Source of the DNA: JASSUD01 sp031963405
GTDB lineage: Bacteria; Pseudomonadota; Gammaproteobacteria; Burkholderiales; Burkholderiaceae
NCBI GenBank assembly: GCA_031963405.1
Contig: JASSUJ010000001.1
Span: forward strand, 2,108,001 to 2,172,000
Direction: 5' to 3'
Length of the DNA: 64,000 nt
In this document: one piece after another, positions 1 through 8,424 of the stretch
Numbering within the stretch: the first letter of the stretch is position 1
Layout of the letters: each line of letters opens with the position of its first letter
Made by a program: the position numbers and the translations under genes
Notes under the pieces: model-generated
Database searches by the model: none
Seen by the model: only the letters and a program-made list of their open reading frames with translations
Told to the model about the DNA's origin: nothing

Positions 1-134
1 TCGGTATTTGCGGACAAGGGCCGTCAGACCACCCTGATTTTGCACAGTGGCTGATGCAAGAGGGCATTACCTCAATTTCGCTTAACCCAGATGCTGTGGT
101 TGATACTTGGAAGGGCTTAGCTCAGCTTAATTGA
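1..134 (+). CDS. ppsA: Phosphoenolpyruvate synthase, C-terminal end (partial)
   Basis: The reading frame enters the window at base 3 and stops with TGA at 132-134. The 43 visible residues contain GICGQGPSDHPDFAQWL and SISLNPDAVV, the conserved end of the PEP-utilizing domain of PEP synthase, which makes phosphoenolpyruvate from pyruvate and ATP in gluconeogenesis. The last residues, with W-K-G-L-A near the end, match the usual C terminus, so the gene ends normally. The swivelling phospho-His domain and the start lie outside the window. A pyruvate phosphate dikinase is the main alternative, but the ending fits PpsA better. Confidence 0.8.
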   Translation, partial: GICGQGPSDHPDFAQWLMQEGITSISLNPDAVVDTWKGLAQLN

Positions 135-150
135 AAAGATTGGGACTGAA

Positions 151-187
151 CGTAGGTTGGGGGGGGATGAAGGAACCCCAACCGACG
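151..187. repeat. GTAGGTTGGGG ... CCCCAAC short palindrome
   Basis: GTTGGGG (156-162) and CCCCAAC (177-183) form a short inverted repeat between ppsA and ilvI. Similar sequences occur at 13092-13125, 16073-16117, 41388-41440 and, reversed, 45488-45520. Motifs of this kind (TAGGTTGGGGTGA ... CCCCAACA) are common between genes in many bacteria. It may act as a weak hairpin; no function is shown. Confidence 0.5.
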
Positions 188-318
188 AGCTAAGTCTGAA
201 ATGAAGCAGCAACAAACTAAAACGCATATTTTTAAGCGTTTATTGCTTGGAGTCGAGCCACGAGCTCGCGCCGAGGGCAAACCGAATAATTTTTTACCGA
301 AAATTAGCAAGGTGAATC

Positions 319-2082
319 ATGGAAATGCTTAATCCCTCCTTTTCTGAAGCAACGCCTGCCGCGCTCGAGCAAGAGCACGAATCGATTGGCGCAACCGTGC
401 TCATTGAAGCGCTGGTTCAGGAGCAAGTCGAATTCGTTTGGGGCTATCCAGGCGGCTCAGTGCTGTACATTTATGATGAGCTGTATAAACAGGATAAGCT
501 TCAGCATATCTTGGTGCGCCACGAGCAAGCTGCCGTGCATGCGGCTGATGCGTATGCACGCTCAACCGGTAAAGTTGGTGTCTGTCTAGTAACCTCTGGC
601 CCAGGTGTCACGAATGCGATCACAGGCATTGCCACTGCCTATATGGACTCATCACCATTGGTGGTGATTAGTGGGCAGGTGCCGTGCGCAGCGATTGGTC
701 AAGATGCGTTCCAAGAATGTGACACAGTTGGCATTACGCGGCCCTGCGTTAAGCATAACTTTTTAGTTAAGGATGTGAAGGAGCTGGCGCTGACGGTGCG
801 CAAAGCCTTTCATATTGCACGTAGCGGCCGACCTGGCCCAGTCTTAATTGATATTCCCAAAGATATTTCGAAAACGCCATGCCGTTTTGAATATCCACAC
901 ACTATCTCAATGCGTTCCTATAACCCGGTGACACAAGGTCATGCAGGGCAAATTCGCAAAGCACTCAAAGCGCTGTTAGCGGCGAAACGTCCTTATATCT
1001 ACACCGGCGGCGGAGTCATTCTGGCTGACGCCGCCCCTGAATTGAACCAATTTGCCGATCTGTTGGGTTACCCCGTGACCAATACCCTAATGGGGTTGGG
1101 CGGGTTTCGGGCGTCTGATAAAAAGTTTCTCGGTATGCTGGGGATGCACGGCACTTATGAAGCCAATATGGCGATGCAGCACTGTGATGTGTTGATCGCT
1201 ATTGGGGCCCGCTTTGATGACCGAGTGATTGGTAATCCTGAGCACTTTCTATCCGTCTCACGCAAAATCATTCATATTGATATTGACCCGTCGTCAATTT
1301 CCAAGCGCGTCAAAGTCGACATTCCGATTGTTGGTGATGTCAAAGAAGTGCTGAAAGAAATGCTAGTTCAGCTGCGTAAGATGAAGCTAGAAGACAATCC
1401 TGGCTTGGCTGATTGGTGGCAGCAGATCGAGGCATGGCGCAGTATCGATTGCTTGAAGTACGATCGGCTGAGCGAAATTATCAAGCCGCAGTACGTGGTC
1501 GAAAAACTGTATGAATTAACGCTTGGGAAAGCCTTTGTCTGCTCTGATGTGGGGCAGCATCAAATGTGGGCGGCGCAATACTACCGTTTTGAAGAGCCGC
1601 GGCGCTGGATTAATTCAGGGGGGCTTGGCACCATGGGCTTTGGCTTGCCTGCTGCGATGGGCGTCAAAATGGCGCACCCGAATGATGAAGTGGTATGCAT
1701 TACTGGCGAAGGTTCAATTCAAATGTGTATTCAAGAGTTGTCTACCTGTTTGCAACATGACACGCCCGTAAAAATTGTCTCGCTGAATAATCGCTATTTA
1801 GGCATGGTGCGGCAATGGCAGCAAATTGAATATAAGAAGCGTTATTCGCATTCTTATATGGAAGCGCTGCCCGATTTTGTCAAACTGGCTGAAGCTTATG
1901 GTCATGTCGGTATGCGCATTGAGAAAACCGCCGATGTTGAGCCAGCACTCAGGGAGGCGTTAGCGCTTAAAGATCGTACTGTATTCCTTGATTTTCAAAC
2001 AGATCAACAAGAAAACGTTTGGCCGATGGTGCAAGCGGGGCAGGGCATTACCGAAATGCTGCTGGGGTCGGAGGACTTGTAA
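319..2082 (+). CDS. ilvI: Acetolactate synthase, large (catalytic) subunit
   Basis: 587 residues, the usual length. Acetolactate synthase condenses two pyruvates, or pyruvate with 2-oxobutyrate, as the first common step of valine, leucine and isoleucine synthesis, using thiamine diphosphate, Mg2+ and FAD. Visible are the N-terminal GYPGGSVLYIYDEL, the TPP-proximal glutamate segment RHEQAAVHAADAYAR, the FAD-domain stretch GARFDDRV, and the C-terminal TPP motif GEGSIQMCIQ ending in SLNNRYLGM. The classical GDG is GEG here, as I remember for Burkholderia homologues. It precedes ilvH but is separated from it by about 0.8 kb holding an opposite-strand gene, which is unusual because the two subunits are normally adjacent. 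ilvB is the alternative name. Confidence 0.95.
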   Translation: MEMLNPSFSEATPAALEQEHESIGATVLIEALVQEQVEFVWGYPGGSVLYIYDELYKQDKLQHILVRHEQAAVHAADAYARSTGKVGVCLVTSGPGVTNAITGIATAYMDSSPLVVISGQVPCAAIGQDAFQECDTVGITRPCVKHNFLVKDVKELALTVRKAFHIARSGRPGPVLIDIPKDISKTPCRFEYPHTISMRSYNPVTQGHAGQIRKALKALLAAKRPYIYTGGGVILADAAPELNQFADLLGYPVTNTLMGLGGFRASDKKFLGMLGMHGTYEANMAMQHCDVLIAIGARFDDRVIGNPEHFLSVSRKIIHIDIDPSSISKRVKVDIPIVGDVKEVLKEMLVQLRKMKLEDNPGLADWWQQIEAWRSIDCLKYDRLSEIIKPQYVVEKLYELTLGKAFVCSDVGQHQMWAAQYYRFEEPRRWINSGGLGTMGFGLPAAMGVKMAHPNDEVVCITGEGSIQMCIQELSTCLQHDTPVKIVSLNNRYLGMVRQWQQIEYKKRYSHSYMEALPDFVKLAEAYGHVGMRIEKTADVEPALREALALKDRTVFLDFQTDQQENVWPMVQAGQGITEMLLGSEDL

Positions 2083-2171
2083 AAATATCCGCTATCTGAA
2101 GTAAAGTTTACAAAGCTTACTTTTAAATTTAGTGGAATTTTAGAGCAGAGTTTTCGAGAGCACGCTTTTAT

Positions 2172-2200
2172 AAAAAAAGCTGCTTTATAGCAGCCTTTTT
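2172..2200 (+). terminator. Probable rho-independent terminator after ilvI
   Basis: AAAAAAGCTGC, loop TTTATA, then GCAGCCTTTTT: a GC-containing stem flanked by A- and T-runs about 90 bases after the ilvI stop. The A-run on the other side means it could also end transcription of the convergent KGG gene (2356-2550, minus). If active, it would separate ilvI from ilvHC transcription. Confidence 0.65.
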
Positions 2201-2355
2201 AAAATTAACTTAATGGCAAAACGCTAGCTAAACTATATTGAATTTATTCTTATTGCGCTAATAGCTAGCTGTTAGCGTGCTGGTCATGCTAGATAGGTGG
2301 TGCCATAATTTTAGCCCTCAACTTTATTTTTAAAGATGTGCTAAACGTTTAATAA

Positions 2356-2550
2356 TTAATGATGTCTTTTTTCTTGAGATGCTTTACCGCCTTTATGGCC
2401 GGCCTCTCTAGCTTCTTCGGAACTAAAGTGGTGAGCTGTTCCTTTTTCTTGAGCAGCATGTCCACCTTTTGAAGCAATTTCTCTTTGCTTTTCTGGGTCC
2501 ATGGACGCAAACCCTCTTTTATCGGTATGGCTGCTTTTGTGCTCTGTCAT
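2356..2550 (-). CDS. KGG-repeat stress protein (YciG-like)
   Basis: 64 residues, very hydrophilic. It holds repeated motifs of the KGG/stress-induced family: RGFASMDPEKQREIASKGG near residues 12-30 and SSEEAREAGHKGGKASQE near 43-60. These small proteins are found with general-stress genes such as E. coli yciG; their molecular role is not settled. The ATG is preceded by AGGAAG at good spacing. It lies on the opposite strand between ilvI and ilvH, interrupting the usual ilvIH pair. Family assignment is firm; a role in stress is inferred from the family only. Confidence 0.85.
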   Translation of the reverse strand: MTEHKSSHTDKRGFASMDPEKQREIASKGGHAAQEKGTAHHFSSEEAREAGHKGGKASQEKRHH

Positions 2551-2905
2551 AATAGCTTCCTGTTGTTGATTTCCCCCTTAAGCAGAGCTTAAGCACGGCA
2601 GTACTGGGAAAATCGTGTTTAGCTAGACAAGAAAATGAATTCACCGCCGTACCTTTATTGAGCAAGGTGTGTGCCATATAGAAATTTATTGTGCAGGTGA
2701 AAGAGTGGCGGGGCTTTGCTTATAGAGGCCGGTATTTCTCACCGATCTTTGCATTTTTTGCAGGTAAGAAATAACGTGAAATTTTTGTAAAGTGTCATGA
2801 TTAAATGAGATAAAGCAGAGTTTTAAAAAGCGCTGAATTAATCGTGAACAAAAGAGCCCACGAAGAATGCTGCCGCAGACATTATTTATGACTAATTTAA
2901 ATAGC
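2551..2905. other. Spacer between KGG gene and ilvH
   Basis: 355 bases with no convincing gene. It should hold the promoter of the minus-strand KGG gene and one for ilvH, because the terminator after ilvI would block read-through. No strong palindrome is seen. Confidence 0.4.
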
Positions 2906-3397
2906 ATGAAGCATATTATTTCGATTTTGCTAGAAAATGAGCCTGGCGCGCTTTCACGCGTCATCGGGCTTTTTTCCGCGCGCGCTTACAATATCGAAAC
3001 CTTAACGGTGGCGCCAACGGAAGATCCCTCGCTCTCACGCATGACTTTGGTGACGCTGGGTTCGGCTGAGATCATTGAGCAGATTACTAAGCATTTAAAT
3101 CGCTTAATCGAGGTAGTGAAAGTTATTGATCTGACTGAAGGTGCGCATATCGAGCGCGAGCTTATGCTGATTAAAGTCCGAGCTGCAGGGAAAGAGCGTG
3201 AGGAAATAAAGCGTATGGCGGATATTTTTCGAGGCCGCATTATTGACGTTACCGAAAAAACTTACACAATTGAACTCAGCGGCGCGGGCGCTAAGCTCGA
3301 CGCTTTTATTGAAGGGCTAGACGCCACAGGTATTTTAGAAATTGTTCGCACCGGTAGTTCTGGTATTGGTCGAGGCGAGCGCATCTTAAAAATTTAA
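2906..3397 (+). CDS. ilvH: Acetolactate synthase, small regulatory subunit
   Basis: 163 residues from the ATG of MKHIISILLENEPGALSRV, chosen because the family begins there; the frame is open further up, to ATGs at 2867 and 2888. The N-terminal ACT domain (about 1-75) binds valine and gives feedback inhibition; the C-terminal domain carries KYTIEL-like sequence and the ending TGSSGIGRGERILKI typical of betaproteobacteria. It activates the IlvI catalytic subunit and makes it valine sensitive. ilvC follows after a 200-base gap filled by a strong palindrome. Confidence 0.93.
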   Translation: MKHIISILLENEPGALSRVIGLFSARAYNIETLTVAPTEDPSLSRMTLVTLGSAEIIEQITKHLNRLIEVVKVIDLTEGAHIERELMLIKVRAAGKEREEIKRMADIFRGRIIDVTEKTYTIELSGAGAKLDAFIEGLDATGILEIVRTGSSGIGRGERILKI

Positions 3398-3498
3398 GAA
3401 CCTGTTTAGGCTTTCCCTAGCGGCCTGGCGCCGCCTTGCCGTACGTTTTGTACTGTCTGCGTCGGCGCCAGGCCACTAGGAAAACCCTAAACAGGTTC
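3398..3498. repeat. Palindromic element, ilvH-ilvC gap
   Basis: Arms GAACCTGTTTAGG and CCTAAACAGGTTC are perfect inverted copies. Inner parts (CTAGCGGCCTGGCGCC / GGCGCCAGGCCACTAG) pair almost fully. The loop carries the shared core CTTGCCGTAC ... TTGTACTGTCTGCGTCGG seen in elements across the window. It starts within 10 bases of the ilvH stop and lies inside a likely operon, so the transcript would fold into a long hairpin between ilvH and ilvC. Confidence 0.85.
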
Positions 3499-3597
3499 TC
3501 AGATTGATTCAAAAATTAACTCAGAAATTGATTCAAAAGGCGCGGTTTGTACTGTTCGCGCAGTTTTTCGCCAGTCCCCATTTTGTAAAGGAATACG

Positions 3598-4614
3598 ATG
3601 AATATTTATTACGACAAAGATGCTGACCTTTCTCTGATCAAAGGTAAGCAGGTCACGATTCTGGGCTACGGCTCGCAAGGTCATGCACATGCACTTAATC
3701 TGCACGACAGTGGCGTTAAGGTGACGGTGGGGCTGCGCAAAAATGGTGCGTCGTGGCAAAAAGCCGTGAATGCTGGCTTGAATGTGAAGGAAGTGGCTCA
3801 GGCAGTGCAGGGCGCTGACATCGTGATGATGCTATTGCCTGATGAGCAGATTGCTGAAGTTTATCAGCGCGATGTGGAAGCTAACCTTAAAGAAGGCGCA
3901 GCATTAGCGTTTGCACATGGCTTTAATATTCATTACGGCCAAATAACGGCGCGCAGCGACTTAGATGTGATTATGGTGGCGCCAAAAGCGCCTGGTCATA
4001 CAGTACGCTCGACGTATACGCAAGGTGGCGGGGTCCCGCATTTGATCGCGGTGGCACAAGATCGTTCAGGTCAGGCACGTAATCTCGCTCTCTCGTATGC
4101 GGTAGCGAATGGTGGTGGTCGAGCTGGCATTATTGAGACCAACTTCCGTGAAGAAACAGAAACCGACTTATTTGGTGAACAGGTTGTCCTGTGTGGCGGT
4201 GCGGTTGAGTTGATTAAGGCTGGTTTTGAAACCTTGGTGGAAGCTGGTTATGCACCAGAAATGGCTTACTTTGAATGCCTGCACGAATTGAAGCTGATTG
4301 TTGATTTGATCTATGAAGGCGGTATTGCCAACATGAATTACTCGATTTCAAATAATGCTGAGTACGGCGAATATGTCACTGGCCCACGCATCATTACTGA
4401 ACAAACCAAGCAAGCGATGCGCGTAGCGCTCAAAGAAATTCAAAATGGCAATTATGCCAAGAGCTTTATTCTTGAGCATCGTGCTGGCGGCCCAGTACTA
4501 GCCTCAGAGCGCCGTTTGACAGCAGGCCATTTAATCGAGAAAGTAGGCAGTAAACTACGTGCGATGATGCCTTGGATTGCTAAAAATAAGCTGGTTGATC
4601 AAGCGAAAAACTAA
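3598..4614 (+). CDS. ilvC: Ketol-acid reductoisomerase (NADP+), class I
   Basis: 338 residues, the short class I length. It isomerises and reduces acetolactate or acetohydroxybutyrate with NADPH and Mg2+, the second step of valine/isoleucine synthesis. The Rossmann motif GYGSQGHAHALNLHDSG is at residues 24-40. The all-helical C-terminal domain has ETDLFGEQ and the acidic metal ligands around E190 and E226-E230 (CLHELKLIVDLIYEGG). AAAGGAAT lies just upstream of the ATG. It follows ilvH and precedes psd, the order known from Burkholderia. Confidence 0.96.
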   Translation: MNIYYDKDADLSLIKGKQVTILGYGSQGHAHALNLHDSGVKVTVGLRKNGASWQKAVNAGLNVKEVAQAVQGADIVMMLLPDEQIAEVYQRDVEANLKEGAALAFAHGFNIHYGQITARSDLDVIMVAPKAPGHTVRSTYTQGGGVPHLIAVAQDRSGQARNLALSYAVANGGGRAGIIETNFREETETDLFGEQVVLCGGAVELIKAGFETLVEAGYAPEMAYFECLHELKLIVDLIYEGGIANMNYSISNNAEYGEYVTGPRIITEQTKQAMRVALKEIQNGNYAKSFILEHRAGGPVLASERRLTAGHLIEKVGSKLRAMMPWIAKNKLVDQAKN

Positions 4615-4628
4615 CAGGCTTATGCTAT

Positions 4629-4677
4629 TAGGCAAGGTCTGCATGATGTCACCTTTGGCTTATGCAGACCTTGCCTA
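4629..4677. repeat. Perfect 16-bp inverted repeat, ilvC-psd gap
   Basis: TAGGCAAGGTCTGCAT (4629-4644) and ATGCAGACCTTGCCTA (4662-4677) are exact inverted copies around a 17-base loop containing GATGTCACC. The AAGGTCTGCAT arm also begins the element inside purL. An open frame upstream of psd starts inside this repeat, which supports the later psd start. With no T-run it is an unlikely classical terminator. Confidence 0.8.
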
Positions 4678-4730
4678 GCGCTTCCTTATTAGTAGATATT
4701 CTTAACACTTTATTTTTATTGGCTTATTTG

Positions 4731-5369
4731 ATGAATTATCCTCATCCAATCATTGCCCGCGAAGGCTGGCCTTTCATCATTATTGCTGCCGCTGTGGCAT
4801 TTTTCGTCAATGTGCTGGCGGGCTTTAGTTGGGCTTGGCCGTTGTGGGTGGTCGCACTATTTGTCTTGCAGTTTTTCCGTGACCCGCCACGTCCCATTCC
4901 GGCGCAACCGAATGCTGTATTGTGCCCAGCAGATGGCCGAGTGGTAGCCGTGCAAACTTGCCAGGATCCCTATGCCAATCGTGAAGCGCTGAAAATTAGC
5001 GTATTTATGAATGTGTTTAACCCTCATTCACAACGCTCGCCAGTAGATGGCGTAGTGGTTCAGGCGGGGTACTTCCCAGGGTCATTTTTCAATGCGGCAT
5101 TAGATAAAGCATCGCTTGAAAATGAACGTAATGCCTTGGTAATCTCTACGCCTAGCGCGCATACCGTAACAGTCGTGCAGATTGCGGGTTTGATTGCGCG
5201 CCGTATTCTCTGTTATGCAAGCGTTGGAGATACCTTGGCGCGTGGACAACGGTATGGCTTTATCCGTTTTGGCTCCAGAGTGGATGTTTATTTACCGACT
5301 GGCAGCCGGCCATGCGTCTCGATTGGCGATAAGGTGCATGCGAGCTCAACCATACTAGCTGAATTTTGA
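4731..5369 (+). CDS. psd: Phosphatidylserine decarboxylase (proenzyme)
   Basis: 212 residues from MNYPHPIIAREGWPF, where Burkholderia homologues begin; the frame is open for 23 more codons upstream, but those overlap the palindrome. It decarboxylates phosphatidylserine to phosphatidylethanolamine at the inner membrane. One or two N-terminal hydrophobic segments (about residues 12-45) are followed by CPADGRVV, VFMNVFNPHSQRSPVDG, and near the C terminus RFGSRVDVYLP. The Gly-Ser there is the self-cleavage site that creates the pyruvoyl cofactor. Short form, PSD-A type. It sits directly before pssA, which supplies its substrate. Confidence 0.94.
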   Translation: MNYPHPIIAREGWPFIIIAAAVAFFVNVLAGFSWAWPLWVVALFVLQFFRDPPRPIPAQPNAVLCPADGRVVAVQTCQDPYANREALKISVFMNVFNPHSQRSPVDGVVVQAGYFPGSFFNAALDKASLENERNALVISTPSAHTVTVVQIAGLIARRILCYASVGDTLARGQRYGFIRFGSRVDVYLPTGSRPCVSIGDKVHASSTILAEF

Positions 5370-5380
5370 CAATCTAGAGT

Positions 5381-5492
5381 CTGAGGAAGGGTTAAATGAG
5401 CTAAGAGTGTCGGCCTGTCGGCTTGCTGTGCTAGTAACGCTATTGCCGGCGCCGGCATTTTCTGTTCACGGTTCATTTAATCCTTCCTTCAG
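5381..5492. repeat. Palindromic element, psd-pssA gap
   Basis: CTGAGGAAGGGTTAAATGA (5381-5399) pairs with TCATTTAATCCTTCCTTCAG (5473-5492). Inside lies a GC-rich stem near GCCGGCGCCGGC. It fills nearly the whole gap between psd and pssA. The arms belong to the GGAAG...TTAAAT/TGAATAA group. Confidence 0.75.
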
Positions 5493-5519
5493 GTTCTACA
5501 GTTATTTTAGGAGTATAGG

Positions 5520-6377
5520 ATGGCTGTCTTTAAACCTCGCCATACTCAACATAACGTGACGCGTTTCCCCCGTCCATTTCGTCGTAAAGCGAAAGCCGAT
5601 CACCTCAAAAGCGATAGCTTGCGTGTTGAACGTCAGCGCTTGCTAAGAAAGCGAGGCATTTACCTTTTGCCTAATGCTTTTACTACCGCTGCTCTTTTTT
5701 GCGGTTTCTACGCTATTGTGCAAGCGATGAACGCGCACTTTGAAAATGCAGCAATCGCTATTTTTGCGGCGATGGTATTTGATTGTATGGATGGCCGTAT
5801 TGCACGCATGACTAAAACGCAGAGCGCATTTGGTGAGCAATACGATAGTCTGTCCGATATGGTTTCGTTTGGCGTTGCGCCAGCGCTGCTGATGTATGAG
5901 TGGATGCTTAAAGATTTTGGCCGCTGGGGTTGGCTTGCCGCATTTATTTATTGTGCGTGTACGGCTCTGCGTTTGGCACGCTTTAATACCAATATACATA
6001 AAGTTGATCAGCGCTTTTTTCAAGGCATACCATGCCCTCCTGCCGCTGCCTTAATAGCAGGCTTTGTCTGGCTGGTTGTAGACAATCGCATGCCAATCCA
6101 TCTGACTTGGCTACCGTGGGTAGCTTTTGCGTTGACTCTTTATGCAGGGACGACGATGGTGTCGAACGCGCCGTTTTACAGTGGTAAAGCGCTTGATGTA
6201 CGGCACAGGGTGCCATTTGGTGTCATCTTATTAGTTGTCGGTGCCTTTGTATTGATCTCGTCTGATCCACCCGTTGTTTTGTTTGGTCTATTTATACTGT
6301 ATGGGTTTTCAGGCTATGTGTACTGGGCAATTCGCGCAGTACGTAGGCGAGGGCAAGAACCCCTTAACCTAGAATAA
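5520..6377 (+). CDS. pssA: CDP-diacylglycerol-serine O-phosphatidyltransferase
   Basis: 285 residues. It makes phosphatidylserine from CDP-diacylglycerol and serine in the membrane, the step before psd. The CDP-alcohol phosphotransferase signature is complete: D-G-R-I-A-R, eight residues, G, three residues, D, three residues, D (MDGRIARMTKTQSAFGEQYD then SLSD, about residues 88-112). A basic N terminus of about 45 residues precedes several hydrophobic membrane segments. This is the membrane-embedded type II enzyme, not the E. coli phospholipase D-like type. AGGAG lies 7-8 bases before the ATG. Confidence 0.94.
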   Translation: MAVFKPRHTQHNVTRFPRPFRRKAKADHLKSDSLRVERQRLLRKRGIYLLPNAFTTAALFCGFYAIVQAMNAHFENAAIAIFAAMVFDCMDGRIARMTKTQSAFGEQYDSLSDMVSFGVAPALLMYEWMLKDFGRWGWLAAFIYCACTALRLARFNTNIHKVDQRFFQGIPCPPAAALIAGFVWLVVDNRMPIHLTWLPWVAFALTLYAGTTMVSNAPFYSGKALDVRHRVPFGVILLVVGAFVLISSDPPVVLFGLFILYGFSGYVYWAIRAVRRRGQEPLNLE

Positions 6378-6400
6378 TTAGGGCAGTCAGCTTGACTGTG

Positions 6401-6510
6401 CTAGTAAGTAAACCCTGGGCCAAGCGCGAGCAAGATATGCTGAAACGATAGTCTAACTGCACTGTCTGCGTCAGCATTCCTTGCCCGCGGCTTATTCAGT
6501 GCTTCCTTAG
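6401..6510. repeat. Palindromic element (degenerate left arm), pssA-leuA gap
   Basis: The right half is well kept: CACTGTCTGCGTCAGCATTCC then TTGCCCGCGGCTTATTCAGTGCTTCCTTAG. The left arm is decayed (AAACCCTGGGCCAAGC). Read on the minus strand, the right half encodes a P-R-A-R-N-A-D-A-D-S peptide identical to the one inserted in PurL. It therefore belongs to the same family. Confidence 0.7.
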
Positions 6511-6551
6511 CTTGTTCGCTATTCCACCTCACTTCTTTTTCCTTACCTGCT

Positions 6552-8108
6552 ATGGCAGAAAAATTAATTATTTTCGATACGACTTTGCGCGATGGTGAGC
6601 AGTCGCCCGGCGCGTCAATGACCAAAGAAGAAAAAATCCGTATTGCTAAGCAGCTTGAACGTTTGCAAGTCGATGTGATCGAAGCAGGTTTTGCAGCTAG
6701 CTCACGGGGTGACTTTGAAGCGGTTCAGTCAATTGCGGCAAATGTCAAAGAAAGTATTGTGTGCAGCCTTGCGCGGGCGAACATGCAAGATATTGAGCGT
6801 GCTGCCGAGGCACTGCGCCAAGCCAAGCGAGGCCGCATTCATACTTTTATTGCGACTTCACCATTGCATATGGCAAAAAAACTGCGCATGACCCCGGAGC
6901 AGGTATTAGAACAAGCGCGGGCGGCAGTGCGTTATGCACGGCAATTTACGTCAGATGTAGAGTTTTCACCCGAAGATGGTAGCCGCTCTGAATTAGACTT
7001 TTTATGCCGTGTTTTGGAAGCTGTGATCGCGGAGGGGGCAACTACCATCAATATCACTGACACAGTGGGCTATGGATTGCCGGAAATGTTCGGCAATCTA
7101 GTGAAAACACTGCGTGAACGCGTTCCCAATTCCGCACAAGCGGTTTGGTCAGTGCATTGTCATAACGATTTAGGCATGGCTGTGGCGAACTCGTTAGCTG
7201 GCGTAAAGATAGGCGGAGCACGTCAAGTCGAATGCACGATTAACGGATTAGGTGAGCGAGCGGGGAATACGGCGCTTGAAGAAATTGTGATGGCGGTGCG
7301 CACCCGCAAAGATTATTTCGGGCTTGAAGTAGGGGTTGATACGACACAAATTTTGCCTACATCAAAGCTCGTCTCGCATATCACAGGTTTTAACGTACAG
7401 CCTAATAAAGCAGTGGTGGGAGCGAATGCTTTTGCCCATGCGTCGGGGATTCATCAAGACGGTATTTTAAAGGCGCGTGATACTTATGAAATTATGCGGG
7501 CGGAAGATATAGGCTGGAGCGCTAACAAAATAGTGCTGGGCAAGTTATCAGGACGTAACGCGTTTAAGCAGCGGCTGCATGAACTGGGTATCGAGCTATC
7601 AGACAAGGAGGCGCTGAATGCAGCCTTTCTGCGTTTCAAAGAGCTAGCTGATCGTAAAGCTGAAATTCATGATGAAGATATCATCACCTTGGTCTCTGAC
7701 AAAGAGGTCGCCGATGCCGCTGATGAATACTACAAATTAATTTCGTTCGCGCAGCAATCGCAAACTGATGCTGCGCCGCAAGCGCAGATTGAATTGCTGA
7801 TTGACGGCGTAAAAGCCATCAGCGAAGCAGCGGGCAATGGCCCAGTTGATGCAATTTTTAACGCGATTGAAAAGCATATTAATAGTGGTGCCGAATTAAT
7901 GCTGTATTCAGTGAACGCAATTACTGCCGGCACTCAGGCACAAGGCGAAGTCACGGTGCGGCTTGCCAAGGCAGGTAGGATTGTGAATGGTGTTGGCACG
8001 GATTTAGACATCCTCGCGGCTTCAGCTAAAGCATACTTGGCCGCACTCAACAAACTACAGTCCAAAACCCATAAGCTAAATCCGCAAACGCTACAAACCC
8101 AAGTTTAG
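6552..8108 (+). CDS. leuA: 2-isopropylmalate synthase
   Basis: 518 residues. It condenses acetyl-CoA with 2-oxoisovalerate, the first committed step of leucine synthesis. FDTTLRDGEQSPGASM (residues 8-23) is the catalytic/metal motif; SVHCHNDLGMAVANSLAG (about 200-217) gives the metal-binding HxH; NGLGERAGNTALEE follows. The C-terminal third (about 390-515) is the LeuA allosteric domain for leucine feedback. The start MAEKLIIFDTTLRDGEQ fits the family. It closes the ilv-psd-pssA-leuA cluster. Confidence 0.96.
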   Translation: MAEKLIIFDTTLRDGEQSPGASMTKEEKIRIAKQLERLQVDVIEAGFAASSRGDFEAVQSIAANVKESIVCSLARANMQDIERAAEALRQAKRGRIHTFIATSPLHMAKKLRMTPEQVLEQARAAVRYARQFTSDVEFSPEDGSRSELDFLCRVLEAVIAEGATTINITDTVGYGLPEMFGNLVKTLRERVPNSAQAVWSVHCHNDLGMAVANSLAGVKIGGARQVECTINGLGERAGNTALEEIVMAVRTRKDYFGLEVGVDTTQILPTSKLVSHITGFNVQPNKAVVGANAFAHASGIHQDGILKARDTYEIMRAEDIGWSANKIVLGKLSGRNAFKQRLHELGIELSDKEALNAAFLRFKELADRKAEIHDEDIITLVSDKEVADAADEYYKLISFAQQSQTDAAPQAQIELLIDGVKAISEAAGNGPVDAIFNAIEKHINSGAELMLYSVNAITAGTQAQGEVTVRLAKAGRIVNGVGTDLDILAASAKAYLAALNKLQSKTHKLNPQTLQTQV

Positions 8109-8151
8109 TTAGCTGTTTTTAAGCAGTATTTAAGCAGTAAATATCTCGTGG

Positions 8152-8215
8152 CTAAGGAAGCACTGAATAAACCGGGAGCGATGTTAGGCCTCGCATTTAT
8201 TCGGCGCTTCCTTAA
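8152..8215. repeat. Short palindromic element after leuA
   Basis: CTAAGGAAGCACTGAATAAA and ATTTATTCGGCGCTTCCTTAAG are inverted copies with GGGAGCGATG in the middle. This is a compact, about 64-base form of the GGAAGCGCTGAATAA subfamily, without the long core. Placed 45 bases after leuA, it may help end or stabilise the transcript. Confidence 0.8.
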
Positions 8216-8424
8216 GCATCAAATCAATCAAAACAGGCTGCACTTAAGCGGCTCGTCTATATAAAACTCGCTTAATCCTTTCTATTATTTACTTAACTTA
8301 TGTAAGTATTGATCTATAAGGTAGTTATCTTTAAATTATTGAAAATAATTTTTTATGCGTTAAGTATTTTATGATCCAAATGCAGAAGATACAGCTTTAT
8401 CTATTATTGTGGCTTTTGCTTTTT
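8216..8424. other. AT-rich spacer between leuA and a convergent hypothetical gene
   Basis: AT-rich and, beyond the palindrome at its left edge, without a recognisable gene or clear hairpin. Confidence 0.4.

Noticed and set aside
1681..1790. GEG in place of GDG in the TPP motif of acetolactate synthase as a defect
   Set aside because: As I recall, Burkholderia enzymes carry the same GEGSIQMCIQ sequence, so it is a family trait.
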